Part shown: positions 1 through 12,610 of the stretch, in pieces
Numbering within the stretch: position 1 is the first letter of the stretch
Layout of the letters: every line of letters starts with the position of its first letter
Assembly (NCBI GenBank): GCA_017562135.1
Contig: QEYB01001046.1
Span: 5,456,001 to 5,520,000 of the forward strand
Source: Dipylidium caninum
Taxonomy: Eukaryota > Platyhelminthes > Cestoda > Cyclophyllidea > Dipylidiidae
Reading direction: 5' to 3'
Length of the DNA stretch: 64,000 nucleotides
Program-made: the position numbers and the translations under genes
Notes under the pieces: model-generated
What the model was told of the DNA's origin: nothing
What the model saw: the letters and a program-made list of their open reading frames with translations, nothing else
The model's database searches: none

Positions 1-2
1 CC

Positions 3-3000
3 GCACACATGTCGTCATTTTTGACTCTGTTGCAAAAGTTATTGGAAACCGACAATAAACAAATGGTTCGTGAATGCCTTTCTATAATAACGGTAAGTTA
101 GGAATAAAATGAACGCCTTCAAACTATCGAAATTTAATAACGTAGGAATTTTAAATCCGGATTTTTAAATAGGGTCGTGTTGCCTCAGGCTAGACACAAT
201 CCAGTAGCTATTTGCCTTCATCTTTTGTAAAATGTATATGTTCTACTGAGCATGAAATTTTTGATTTAAGCTTCTCATCGAGGGTCTTCCCACGAATATT
301 GTGGTGAGCATTAAAGACTTTTTATTGGCTGCTCTCGTTCATCGCCTCGACGTTGAAAATGAACGTTTGCGAAGGCTTATTCGTATTATTACCTCATTAG
401 TTTGCAAACACTTATCTCCTGAATGTGTCATTCAATTTATCCTTCCGAGACTACATAGCCACAATTTCAAGACAAAAAGGAATTCTATTGAAATCATTAC
501 TGCGATTCTGTTAACTCTCAAAGTTACTACAATAGAAATAAGCCTGTTATGTGCTTATTTGACTGAAAGACTGTTTGATGAAGAAGCAATGGTAACTTAT
601 CTGTTATACTTGATTTTTTAAACTCCTTCGCGAAAGTTTTACAATATTTAGGTAAGAGAGGCTGCACTCGGTTGTCTTACCGCACTCTTCTCCTTGAAGT
701 GCATGTCGGAGGACCAGTTCGTCGACTCTCTCTCGACATGTATATCACAGACATTTGATGGAAGTACAGGGAGTACAATTCTCCATAGTATAATAGATCA
801 TGTTAAAACGCATTCGCCTCCCCAGTTGCGCTGTGATGGTCTACTTATCTATGAATCAGGAATAAGACCTCAATTGTCTATGTTAAAATGGCCAATGATA
901 TCTTTGGGTGTGTGCAACTGGCAAACCCAGTGAATATTTTAGCCCATTATAGACAAATGCAATTAATTTTCAGATGCTTTAAGGGATAGCAGCTCTGGAA
1001 TTTACAATGTTAGCCGCAAAACAAATAACTCAAAATGTAGAGTAAGTTGGGACATTATTTCTAATGGTATACATAAGTTTTCGCAATGGACTAATTATTC
1101 GTCTTTTCCATCAAGCTATACAAAATTTTACTCTTTATTGTGATTTAATAGGATCCGCTCATATTATGAAACACATTTGACAGGATTATTTTGAACCAAT
1201 TTCGTTGCACTATGTGAATTTGCAGTTTCTCGACCCGTCACCCTCGTCTTTCTTAATCTTAATAGCTTTTAATTTGGCACATGTTATCCCTTCTATCCTG
1301 CCATAAACATTGACGAGATTTTTGATGTGAGGTTTCACTCATCCTTGGCATTTAGGAGTCAAGTTGTACAAATGAAAGCGTCCATTGTCTCCACTGATTT
1401 CCTGCACCAAATAATGTACACCTTTAAATCCTCTAGGACCCAAAAACTTAGTCTAGTTCACTGCATACTCTTGCGCATTTCGCTGCTAGAGCACATCAGT
1501 ATTAATATACGAAGCCTTAATACAAATGAATGGTTTGCACATAAACGCTGACTGTTAATAAGAATCTAGTTTAACTGCAGATATTATTTAAATAGCTTTG
1601 TTCAGAGTAATTTTTTGAGGTACGAAATTGAAAATACTATTTCGTTAAAATATGATTGAACCTAGGCGACGACGGTGCCGCCTCAGCAAAAGCCTCCCTT
1701 GGCCACTGCTACTCGGAGCACCAGCCAGGGGAACAGCGGATACGTTGGACACTTCTCCGGTGAGGGCTTCTCCCGTCATCAAGAATACACTAAACTACCT
1801 CCTCTTGTTGCAATTTATATATATTACCGTTTTTACGGGCAATGACTGCATAGTTCTGGGGGTTAACCGCGACATGGGGCATCTCAATAATTGCGAACAC
1901 ATTATCCAAACATTTAATAAACTTATAGTGCTTGCACATATCGTGGAAAAAAGTAATTACTTTTGAAATTGATTGTACTTCTAGCTCTTCAGAATTCAGA
2001 AAAGGCTATTAAGTCTCGCCGTATCTCCAGGATTGAGGCAACATGTTCCAGTGACGTGAAAATTTGTAAAATTCCTTCGGGACTTGAAGAAATCTCGGGT
2101 ACCAATAATCTCGTCGGACATGTCAAACCAAACAGCTATACACTCATCGCCGAGAAGAGGCAATTAATGAAGAAGGAGATTCAGTCAAGGCAGCATTCAG
2201 TAATATGCGAGAGGCCTGCAAAAGGCTCACTTTCAGAAATTAATGAGCTTGAGAAAGCCAAACATGTACCTGAAGCCAACGAAGGGATACGTGTAGTTGT
2301 AAGGTTTTATTTGTCTCCTCAAGTAGGCTTCATCCCGAAGTGATTGGTCAAAAATAAATAAAGGCTTATTCTCCTTAGTCAAATGAGCTGAGACGCTGCC
2401 ATTCAGTCCTGTCGTTTGAGGAAAGAGGCAGTGAAGATCGTGCTAGCTTTTCTCAGGTAACAGTGCAACGTTTCTTTCCACTTTTCAGATTGCAGAATCA
2501 TTAATGAGTATTAAGTTTTCAGCCTCCAAGCGCTTAGACAATTTGCGAAGCAGAATTTCGCAACTACGACGTGTAGAACATTCGCCCAATGCAAAGTAGC
2601 TTAATTGTAACACACGCTTATCCGGTTAGACGAGAACTGAAAGCTGTAGACTCGATAGAGAAAGCCAGAACATGGGCTCAGGAGACCCAGACACTGCTTT
2701 CTCAAAGAAATTTACTTCAAAATCACAGTAATACTTTGAATACAATTTCGAGGAATGAGCGTGACACTCTGACCAGGATGAGCAGTGGCTACGCCTCAGA
2801 GGATGTCAATGCAGTGAACATTTCAGAAAGACCTGCAGAAGTGATAGCTAGTAAATTTGTGGAATGGAATGTATCTGAAGACAGGAACATTTTTTCTCGT
2901 TTCATTTTTTTTAAGTAAAGGGAAATCAAGATGGAGTCGAATTCAAAGCTTTTCCCAAAATTTCGTCGTCTTCAACGGCTATCTGCGCTACAAGAAGACA

Positions 3001-6000
3001 AAATCGCCCAAGATTACGAAAATCATTGTATGTAAATGGGCAAACTCTAAAAGCCAAACACGGTTCATGCGTTAATTTTCCTTTAAGGTGTATGTACGCT
3101 TTGCCTGCGCAGCTTTTGAAGACATCCTTCTTAAGCCACAAGGTAAAAAGGAAATGTCGGTACTTAATACGATGGGGTATGCGCACATATACCCAGCCGA
3201 GCGTAAACGCCCATCTAAATTCGTTTTCTGCGACTATCTAAGTTACAGAGCGTTTTGATCCATAGCAACGTACTTGTTACGTCTAATCTCTGGACCTGTA
3301 CTGAACATGTGAACTCCGAACTTGAACAAAAGTTGGGCCCATTATTTACGAATGAGAGCCTTGTAATTTGAGACTGACTCCATAGAGATTCCTTAACACG
3401 GCTGGGTTATATCAATTTGATCTTTTCCCTTAGGTAGGGCAGTAAACGGAGATGTTGCCCTGTGCAACTGCCGTAAAAAGTAGTTTTTTTGGCATAGAAA
3501 TACGGGCCATTGAGATCCCAACCACTGCCTACTCTTACAGGCCAGCGCGATCCGGGGGATTTCGGACGGTGCATTGGGCAACTCAAATTCCGTGCGCGTC
3601 CAGAATGCATCCAGGAGATGCTTTGAGCGGCTTGACCTCGTCTGATTGGGAGAAGCAGTATGGCGCTTTGCAATATCTGAATGGTTTTCTCGACGTTGGT
3701 TCGGCGACGGAGGGTCACGAGCTCACCACGTGGCCCCCAGCACAAATACACCAACTATGCAGCGGCCTTATTTTCTCTGTTTCCAGCTTGCGTTCACAGG
3801 TAGGCGCAGAGAAAGCATTCGTCTTTCCCATTTTTTAGATCACACTGGCTCAAGTAAACTCTGGTTAGGCGTTGGCGTCGATTCGTTCGTAGGTGAGGGC
3901 GATCACATTTCTTTGTTTCTAATACAATATTACTTAATTAGAGAAAGTCTATTTTGTAAATCATTGCGTCAGATTGCCCAAATATTTAAACACGGCCTCT
4001 ACTGGAGCATAAAACGGTGACGAACACTTTCATTGGAGCTTACCCAAAAAATGTGCGGTACATGTAGGTGTCAAGAATGGCCTTAGGGGATATCAAGTCT
4101 ATGCTCAAGTTGCTGACGTCCGGCCAATTGGAGCCAGTCACAAGGTTGCTCTTCTTTGGTCTGATGGGTCGAATGGGGGGCGACACGAGTACCGCCTTCC
4201 TGCGCAACGAAGCTAGCAAGGCGATTGACCTGCTGGTGGAGCGGGCGCCGGCACCCGCCCTCCTTGTGTGTCTCAATGACGCATGCCACGGTTCTCCGGC
4301 TCGCAGTCTCCTCGGCCGCCGTTGCCTCGTGCGGTGCTACGCCGCCGCCCTACTCCGCCTCCTCACGCCCAACATCCTCTCCCCTAAAGAGGGTCGGAGT
4401 CGACCTCACTTTTTTGCCATACGGAAACACCAGGATACCTTTAAGCGGATGCTCCCTCATCTCGCATCTTTTCTTCGCGACGGCGATCTTGAAATCAGGT
4501 TATTAAATCACCAAAGAGCAGTAGGACAGAAGCAAATAGAACCAAATCAAATAGGGTCGATGAACGTGACTGCAAATGCTTATCTCTAAGTGCCGCCGCA
4601 AATTTGTTCCACTTTATAGATAGGACTCTTTATATTCTCGACACTGAGTGGATGGTATGACAAATCTCTCCCGACCGCCTTTTTGGTAGCTCTTGTCCGG
4701 CTGGGCCAAATGCTCTTCTAAGTTTCCGTATAGTTTATCAAATTATTTGTTCCCCGTATATACATAATTCGCGAATATAAAGTTGTCCTCTTCTCCATCA
4801 ATCTCTCACATAGTCGTCTGCACACCTAATGCCTACTCATATTCTCCAGAAATAACGGAAGAAAGATCCTCCGGTTACTCTCAACTATTAGCGACTTTGA
4901 AGATTACTTCAAGACAATATTGGACGATCATGACCGTAACACCTTCACTGAAGCATTGGGCAGGTTATCCAGACGTAATGTAATGCATATTACCAAAAAC
5001 TGACGATGGAGAACATTTGAAGAACGTAAAAAGCAACTTTATCTTTAAGAGTGGCTCTCTTCGAGTGTGTCGAAGTTCTTCCCTCCTGCATAACGCATAC
5101 GGACATTCGGACATTCAACCCCCTGACGTGACTGCCCCGACGTCCTCGCCGCAATTCGAACCCTCAACCCGATCCTCGCTTCCAAACTCGGTCTTCCATT
5201 GGCATGACTCGGGCGATGTCAACTCGTTAACCCCGAGACGAGAGCATTGGCAGGATTGTCTTTTCAGACTCCTCGACCTTGCGACCCAGCTGAAAGAACC
5301 CAAGGTCTCACGCGAACTTTCAACCTCCAAGGTGATGATGCTACCTGCTTTGATTAAGCCTCTATAACGTGTTATCAAAGAACAAAGTGGAATGAGTGCA
5401 GGGCCATGAAAGCCACACTTTAAAGGACAATGCAGCGATCGGTCTAGCGAGTAACCCGAGAAATAGTAGTTGAACATGGTTAATTAGTCGTCCAAATTTA
5501 GATAGAGAAAAGTAAATTAGGTTCTAGACTTGATTCCTTCTGACACATGCGATTACTGTCTAGCCTCCTCCCAGACAACGGAGACAAGAATATTGCAGGC
5601 ATATTTTGTAAGTAAATGTGTGTCAGAGCGCTAGCGAAAATCACTAAAAGCAGTATATACTTGCTGAAATGTCAAAATCGCATTTGTTCTCCCGCGTTAC
5701 GACATTCTATTTAGCCATTTGCGCAATTGAGGCAAAATTCAACAAAAGATGTTTTAATTTGGTGAGGAGGCAGCACGAATGAGACTTAATTGCGAGTCAA
5801 ACCAATTGTAAATTATTCTAACAAAGTCTGCTTTGCATAAGTTGTATAGAAAAGCCTAGAAACACCCACAGAAACTACCAGATGCTAAGGATTTAAACTA
5901 AAACACTTCGAAACAAGAAATTGAGTAACTGCATTAGTAGTCTTAGTAGTGACTTTAAAACTTGACAAAAAAGGCAAAAGAATGACAGGTCGCGGTTTAC

Positions 6001-7385
6001 ATCGAATCATATGTGAAGAGGTTTCGCAGCCGCCATGGACTCACCATGAGTTGTAACAAGAAAGGTAAAACAGATTTGCCATGGGAGACCAATTATTTTT
6101 TCACAATATCACCTTGCTACTTTTAAATTTTGCAGCTCGTAGAAGTGCTGCTGCCGATGCTAACCGATGAAGACGAAAAGATTATCACAACAGCACTGAG
6201 GCTATGCCTGGATGCCGGCCAGTTGGAGTTCGGAAAACAAGGTGGAGAGCCCAACGCAGACAAGTTTCGTCCCGGTCTACTCTCACTACTCTGCGAAAGG
6301 GAAGACACCGAGGCCTTCACGAAAGTTCTCTCAATCGTATATCAACAATTAAGTAATCAACTGACATCCGTGGCAAAATTATCGCGCAAGTGCCTTGACG
6401 AGACCCGACGTGTACTGGGTAATTATCTGACAGCGAGTAATGCGCCTTCGAAATAGCTCTTTAGCTTAGAATTTGGGAAGGTTGTGTTAAACTGAGTAGA
6501 TATATAGATGTGATCCTAGAAACCGTCAGCGTAATATTAACAGATTATGATTTGAGAAACCAGGTGGTTGTAAATCACATCTTTTAATTAGAACACGTCT
6601 GAGGCTATTTGATTTGTTTATCTGCGTTTAAAAACAAGGCAGACTTACGTGTTACATAGTTCTTAGCTTAATACCAAATCTTAACGGTAGTTAACAACTT
6701 AGTGAGGATGAATTGCTGCATGTCCGTTTTTGTGTTTCAGCCTTGCTGATGTGAGTAGCAAAAATATTTTCTCGATTATCCAATAACCTAATGATTAATG
6801 ATATTCTCGAAGAAGTTTCCCTACCGGGCTGAAATGAATACACAGAAACAAGTGAAAGTGCTCGCCCTTTATATCTTAATAGAATACTCGGAAGTGTAGA
6901 ATCCACACCTATAAACTTCCTAAGTTTACTACCGAAACTGAGAATTCGTGGGTAAAAGTATCTCTCACGGGGTTTGAGGCAACACAATATTTGTTTTTGT
7001 TGAATTCGAGTTTTACTTTCCTAAGTAACCAGCATTTCCGCCTACATGTAATACAGGTCCCGAAGCATTAGTTAAACCATTGCTGCAGACAATCCTTTCG
7101 GACACCTCAGGTGCCGCAAATTTAATTCAAGAGTTGTGCGACATCACAGCAGATATCGACGAGCAATCACCACTGATCGCACGCTACTTGATACCCGCAG
7201 CTGTTCAGCTGTTACGCCGCTATCATGCCCCAGCAGAAAGTGATTTGCAGGAACACGAAGAGATGGGTGTCGCCGTCGCTACACTTGCCAAATGTCTCGC
7301 CAACTTGGCAGGATTCGACGCGTTAAATGCAGCTGCAAGCCGAGAAGGTCTCTGCGAGAACGTTCTCCACTCCGCAATATCGTAA
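3..7385 (+). CDS. TOGARAM1: TOG-array microtubule-binding protein, TOGARAM1/crescerin-like (5' end cut off)
   Basis: Multi-exon gene running into the left edge. In animals this family binds tubulin through HEAT-like TOG domains and acts in cilia. Exons I can place are 3-92, 271-591, 652 to about 860, one ending at 3799, 4068-4498, 4850-4974, one ending at 5331, 6136-6418 and 7057-7385 (TGA-free to the TAA stop). Exons 3-860 hold paired amphipathic helices typical of a TOG domain. A second TOG domain begins with SDWEKQYGAL (about 3640) and, after an intron with GTAGG donor, continues VSRMALGDI at 4068; the joint at 4498/4850 gives EIRNNGRKIL, matching the ETRYYGRKML-type block of TOGARAM1 without a gap. 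A third TOG domain starts at REHWQDCLFRLL (about 5240) and runs over the last two exons, where G+GT completes a Gly codon. The basic linker between about 1650 and 3200 has exons I could not fix. CLASP or XMAP215 relatives are less likely because of the linker and the final TOG at the C terminus. Confidence 0.8.
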
Positions 7386-8020
7386 ATGCTGTTATCAAAC
7401 ATATGCCTACTTTCTTGAAATGTGTTGCATTATGATCGTGACCAAAATGTCGTCATCTCATTATGTATTTCTTAATTAAGGCATTACCAGAAGCTACAGA
7501 GGGTCCAATTAGATATCTTCCACTCTGAAAAGGGACAGAAGACACGCCGATGACTTTGTCAGTAGGGGAATAAAAAGCTTAATTATTTCAACAAAAAACC
7601 CAATATTAACAATACCTCGAGGGATATTTATTTAACGCGTTAAAAGTATTATGTAGAAATAACCGAAGTTACGGGTCAGTGTCACGATCATTCTCACAAA
7701 AGCGTTTGCAAACTAACACATGAATTAATGGTAAGACTCATGTTTCGGGAGCCATGGACCTGCTCTAGTGCTAAATACATAGAGTTGAGCATTTCGAAGT
7801 ACGTCCAAAGCCTTAAGACACTGGACGAAGAAGTCAAAATAAAAGGTGGCTCAGATGCCAATTTAGTCTGACCATTCCAAGAGCTTTATACTTTATTTAA
7901 AAATTCCGATAAATTAATTCATTACTTTGGAATTTAGAAAGCTTATCATCTAACGATACAGCTGCTTCAAGGACAAAGTGTAGAGTTAAAAGAGAACGGA
8001 GGTAGAAAAGGACAAGGTGA
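7386..8020. other. intergenic region between convergent TOGARAM1-like and MMADHC genes
   Basis: The two flanking genes end toward each other here, so this stretch should hold both 3' untranslated regions. I see AT-rich DNA without a convincing open frame, repeat or RNA gene. Confidence 0.6.
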
Positions 8021-9015
8021 CTATTTTTTGGAGAATAAATGAATGAACAGAGGGTGGTCTCTCGGTGCGTCTGTAAAGATCATTCCGACGAACATTCGCT
8101 CACCCAAGCGGCTTGATCGAAGAACTTTACAGCAGCCTTTCTTATCAATGACAAAACCCAAGTTTGACAGTCCGTCGCTCATGCGAATGATATTCGGTTC
8201 GGAATGAAGTCCCAAATACTAGTAATATTCAAACGACATGATAATACGGGAATTAAGGCATAGCAAACAAAGTAAGTTAACTCACTGGTATGCCCGAGAC
8301 CGGATGGATAAAATCAGCCCAAAAGCCCAAATTCTTCAGCGAGGCGCACATATCAATTGCATATCGTATGAACTAAAAAGTTTTAGTAATACTTGATTTC
8401 TTACAATCTCGTACACATGCTCTAAATTTGGCATAGATTCTGTTGCCCCTGTTCGGCGACGAAATGTAATTATTGTCATCTGCGTTCCGGAGAAATCCTT
8501 GCTCGGTAAAAGGGTCATAAGACGGAACATAATAAGTTGCGGACACATAAGAACGTTGCACTCCAAAAGATTATCATCAATGTCGGGCACAAGAGGTTTT
8601 ATTTCCGCATCAAATCCCTGAAGTTGTTAAAATTATTACCGGTAAATGAAATGTGAGAAATAGGTCTGAAAGAAGAAACAATGAACGCTCAGTAAAATGT
8701 ACACAGTCCAAGGATTCCAAGGGTAAAAAGGATTTATTATAATGGCATGAGGCAAATATTTATGGGGGAAGGAGATATTATCAAACAAACCTCCGTGTAG
8801 CTACCCACTTGCGTCATTATAGATACGTAGTGGTTTGACAAGGTAGGTGGCAAATTACTGGCAGCTGAAACCAGCGGTACTTCAGCGTTCTGAGGCGATT
8901 CCAACAATCCGACATAGCCCGGTAATGGGTACCTAGGATTTGGGGCACCAATAGGACCGAGAAAAGGATCGGGCCAACAAGGGACGGGCCATTGTGCTTT
9001 CGAAACGCTGACTGC
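8021..9015 (-). CDS. MMADHC: cobalamin trafficking protein MMADHC (CblD), N-terminal exon unresolved
   Basis: MMADHC works with MMACHC to route cytosolic and mitochondrial vitamin B12 to methionine synthase and methylmalonyl-CoA mutase. Exons on the minus strand are 9015-8809, 8617-8405, 8372-8286 and 8218-8021. The first contains WPDPFLGPIG and RYPLPGYVGL, equivalent to the WPDE...GPFGP and QLPGNIGF blocks of the human protein. The second holds LLECNVLMCPQLI, like VECAIQTCPELL. The third joins over a 32-nt intron (8373-8404) to give FIRYAIDMCASLK then GFWADFIHP, aligning gap-free with FINGAKEICYALR and GYWADFIDP. The last has LGFVIDKKGCCKVLR, the family's LGFSVDDLGCCKVIR block, and ends FSKK-stop. 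An upstream exon with a mitochondrial leader is expected; the GTAAGC donor about 27 nt before 9015 suggests where it ends, but the initiating Met is not settled. The identification itself is secure. Confidence 0.87.
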
Positions 9016-10268
9016 CTATGTAAAAACGACAACAACGCTTACTGCATCGTCTTGTAGCGCCGGCGACAGATGAAGACAACAATATATCTGTGCTCTTCTG
9101 CAGAATACCAAAGCAAACTTGTGAAAGCTGCCAAGGCGCACGCGGCATCACCTTCATGCGAACCCGGCCGCGATTGGCTACCTCAAAAAGCCCGGATTAC
9201 CGTAGAATATTGTAATCTATTGTAAGTAAATTAAATTTGCGTCACAAAATTTGCTATACCAAAATTAGGAGTTTTAAAACTGATATAAATGTGTGTTATA
9301 AAAAAAGAAATAACGATAGCTTTGTACATAAATTACACTTGATTCTAACAGTTACAGGTGTGCATCTGCCGGGTAAGGAGGGTAAAAATGCGCAACACGA
9401 GACCTATGAAAAATCCAGTATACCGCCCGAGTTTTAATGGCTGGGCAGTTGAAGGTTTCGTGGCATCGTGCTCTATGGGCCTATATTATCGTTGCGAGCA
9501 GAACTTGTATTTTCTTCGTGAGAAATAATTAAGCTTGCAGAAGGTGGGCGTTAAGACACAGATCGCCTACGATTTACGAGGGAACTCTGTTTCTGTTGAA
9601 TATGTCGCCCCTAAGACCGTTACGTTTTAACCCGAGCACTACTTTGCCAATGAGCAATGAGTAATAGACAGAACGGAATAGAATCCTCCTCAACTCGGAT
9701 TGTTCATTTTATAGGCTGCGATAGTCTGCCATCCTTTCTGCCTTTAAATTTAGGCCCCATATTTCCCCTTGATTAGCATGGCGCCCACAGTTCGAAATAC
9801 GGTTATGCTCTTGCTATGTTTATATAATTGTGAGCGGTCCATTCGGTATGGCTCAACGGACGAATTTCTAGTGTATTAAACTTGCATTATTATCTCTGCC
9901 ATGCATAATTTTACCTTTAAATCCAAATATTTTGCGTATATTTTAGAAGGCAGTTCTTTATCACGTTTTTTCATTGTGATAAGGATGCTTTTTATTTTTA
10001 ACTCACTTATATAAAGCGGCGTGTCAAGCCCAAGTCCCACTTATCGCCTGCTATGAGTGCTGGTTGTTGCTTTATTTCCCACACTTCAGCATGCAAAGGA
10101 ACCGAACAAGACCTCCGTTTTGGCTTGGATACAACTGTATGTGCATCCGTTATTAGTTACTTGCTTGAAAACTTTATCAACGCTCCCTTTGTAATGTCTT
10201 TCTCTTTGTCTACTTATCAGACTTATTTCAGTAGTGGATTCTGTTTGATCCGCAAAATTGACTTTTAG
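9016..10268. other. divergent intergenic region between MMADHC and MEPCE-like genes
   Basis: MMADHC is transcribed leftward and the MEPCE-like gene rightward, so both promoters and 5' exons should lie here. Minus-strand sequence around 9157-9030 could code the MMADHC leader. On the plus strand a 52-codon ATG frame from 9072 overlaps it and is followed by a good acceptor at about 9357 and a short open frame, so a small plus-strand gene cannot be excluded. An ATG frame at 10053-10136 followed by a GTATGT donor might be a 5' exon of the MEPCE-like gene, but its phase does not fit exactly. Confidence 0.35.
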
Positions 10269-11872
10269 GCTCCTCTGCGTTGACAGAACCTAGGTTCTTA
10301 TCCCCGTTTCATTGGCGCTTCCGGACCCCTGTAATTTCCCGTCCAGTTTTCCAGAACAGTTGGATTTTGCGCGGCCCACCAAGGCCTTATAATTACGTAT
10401 TTGATCAACTTTCTCATCCGCTTCCCGCCCGTCCAATCAGACACCCCCTTTCCTCTCAATCACGCTTACCTGCATTTCGCACCTTCAAATACCACGGAAA
10501 AAGCAGACGTAGATTCAATAAAAAAAGGAAGCCTGTTCTCAATCCAAGCGACCCTCTAAATCTCCAGGACCTGATGAAAGAAACGGACCGTCGTAGGATT
10601 GAAGGATTGTCGCCCCCCCATGGCGATTCCCGCCTCAATACTCCCGCTTTGAGTATCAACGGTGATCTCGACGGGGCCAGCCCGACCACTAGCGATGTTT
10701 TAAACGTAAATTTATCGGTCAACCGTACTGAAAAAAGGAACTCGGTTCCATTTCGAGGCCGTGGAACAGGTCTGAGACCATCACGCCGACCGAGATGGCA
10801 AGTCAGGCGAATGCCTGTTACTGGTAATTACCCTGATTACTACTCCAGACGAGATCCGGATGATCGAATTAAGGTTCTGATGCCGGAATGGTTCTCAAAT
10901 AGTGATGTTGCAGATTATGGGTGCCACAACGGCACGATCACCTTCAAGATTCTCGAACATTTCCCTGATGTTAACCGAATCGACGCTTTTGATTGTGATG
11001 CGGAACTGATCGAAAATGCGAAGAGTTTGCAGAGGGAGAAGATCCGTTGGTCAGATCAAAATGAGGCAAATTTTGAAAAAATAAATTTCCAAGTTGCCGA
11101 TTGGAGCGATTGTACATCCACGGATGATGATCCTACCTATAATATTATTCTCGCGTTCAGCGTTACTAAGTGGATACACTTAAATTATGGCGACGCGGGT
11201 TTAATGCGTTTCTTTCGCCGTGTTTTCAATCTGTTAAAGCCAGGTGGCCATCTTTTGCTAGAACCCCAACCGAAGACCTCTTATAAAAATAGTCGGTTTA
11301 CGGTATGCTTTCTTTTATCTTTATATTTTAGCGTATAGGTGAAGCAGCAAGAGAACTATAAGACAATGACAATCAATCCTTCGAACTTAGAGCCTATCCT
11401 TCTTGATATTGGTTTCTCATACTTTGATAAGATCAAGGTTCCTCGACCCAACGAATCCTTCCAGCGGTGCATTATGTTGTGCTCCAAGTCTTACGGTGCA
11501 ACACCCTCATCTATTCGTAACGATTGTCGTGAGGCCGCCCACTTGTGGAGGTCTTCTCCCGCCTTATCCGATACATTCGGAGCACCTGTAGGTCCGCCTC
11601 CTGTGCGCTACTGTCCTCAAACTCCGAACTATTCAACAATCATTTCCCCAGCGCTACTCCCTACTAATCCCACACTCGAAGACTCGGGGGCGACGCCGAA
11701 TACGAACCTCCTCGGCGATGTTCTTCAGTCCGCGGTTATTTCCAGCACTGTGCCTTTCACAAGTTCGGATATCGCTATTGATGGAGGCTCCCCACGCGAT
11801 GGAACGAGTGCGGAAGTGGGGACAACGGGCGAACCTGATGTTTCACCTCCCGACTCCACTTCTCGGCACTAG
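10269..11872 (+). CDS. MEPCE: MEPCE/Bin3-family RNA methylphosphate capping methyltransferase
   Basis: MEPCE adds a methyl group from S-adenosylmethionine to the gamma-phosphate of 7SK snRNA and stays bound to the 7SK particle. Two exons are clear: from an acceptor at 10268 to 11302, then 11339-11872, separated by a 36-nt intron (GTATGC...TATAG). The N-terminal third is Arg/Pro-rich and contains DPLNLQDL, matching the DPLNLNSLL block of human MEPCE. The Bin3 domain opens with TGNYPDYY and VLMPEWFSNSDV, then SAM motif I as DYGCHNGTIT, the FSVTKWIHLNYGDAG block and LLKPGGHLLLEPQP; exon 2 supplies KQQENYKTMTI and DIGFSYFDKI, the C-terminal lobe. Motif I differs from the usual DLGCNVG. About 115 Ser/Thr/Pro-rich residues follow the domain, longer than in vertebrates. 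No in-frame ATG precedes the conserved region closely, so the first coding exon must lie upstream of 10268; the protein shown is about 518 residues without it. BCDIN3D is less likely because of the N-terminal block. Confidence 0.85.
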
Positions 11873-12121
11873 GCTGTTGAGTTGGAATCATTTCTTGTAT
11901 ATATTCGAGGTAACAGTATTGTTGGTGACCTACAACATTTTTCAGATTGTATATATTATATTAGCCCAATTATTTGTGATTACGGGTGCGGATTATCGCA
12001 TGCAGGGGCAGATTTATGTGTTTTAAATAGGTTCTATAGTTGAATTTCAGTCGGTCATTTCAAGGACTTCGTTCCCAACCTTAACCAAAATGACTGTTTT
12101 ACAGAGTTTATGTCCACAAAA

Positions 12122-12127
12122 TTTTAT
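12122..12127 (-). terminator. AATAAA polyadenylation signal overlapping the stop codon
   Basis: On the minus strand the 114-residue gene reads CAG GTT TAA TAAAATT, so the TAA stop shares its last base or two with a canonical AATAAA hexamer. This supports a real 3' end and implies an extremely short 3' untranslated region. Confidence 0.55.
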
Positions 12128-12610
12128 TAAACCTGCCGCGCACTTAATGGCGCATTCATTTGTACGAGTGATCCAGGTCTTGTGCTCTCATTTGTACTAT
12201 TTCGCCACTGATATATTTTAGCGTTTTTTTCACATATCATTTCTGCCGCCTCTATTTCGTGGTCAAAGATTTTGGTCTTACTCTGGGTTTTGCACATGCC
12301 AAAATGTTTCATCCGTTTTTCGGCATCAGGAGTGTCCTGAAAGTTTGAGATACCCTCGAAATACGATTGAAAGAAATCTCTTTGATTTTGAAAGATTGGT
12401 TATGAAAGATTTTTTTGCGGGGTACGATCTAAGATATCGTCCTTAATATTGATTTTATTGCTAGTGCCTAAAGCTTGATAGTTATTGCTTTTTTACGAAG
12501 TGTTGAGCTCCATCTTACCTTCTGACACACTTCCTATTGTACTTGGTGGTTTTTTCCCCCAATTGTATTCTGTAAGTACTTGTTCGAAAAATGCTTCTCC
12601 ATACCGACAT
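12127..12610 (-). CDS. unrecognised 114-residue two-exon protein, leader-like N terminus
   Basis: Exon 1 (12610-12519) begins ATG and encodes 30 codons plus AG, ending at a strong AAG|GTAAGA donor. Exon 2 (12379-12127) starts after an AAAG acceptor, completes an Arg codon and runs to TAA. The joined protein starts MSVWRSIFRTSTYR, rich in Arg, Ser and Thr without acidic residues, as in mitochondrial presequences. It continues with YFEGISNFQDTPDAEKRMK and the helical, charged FDHEIEAAEMICEKNAKIYQ. A polyadenylation hexamer overlaps the stop. I do not recognise a family; a small mitochondrial protein (assembly factor or ribosomal subunit) is only a guess from the leader. Support is the ATG, the splice pair, the in-frame join and the poly(A) signal. 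The gene converges on the MEPCE-like gene with about 250 bp between stops. Confidence 0.5.
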
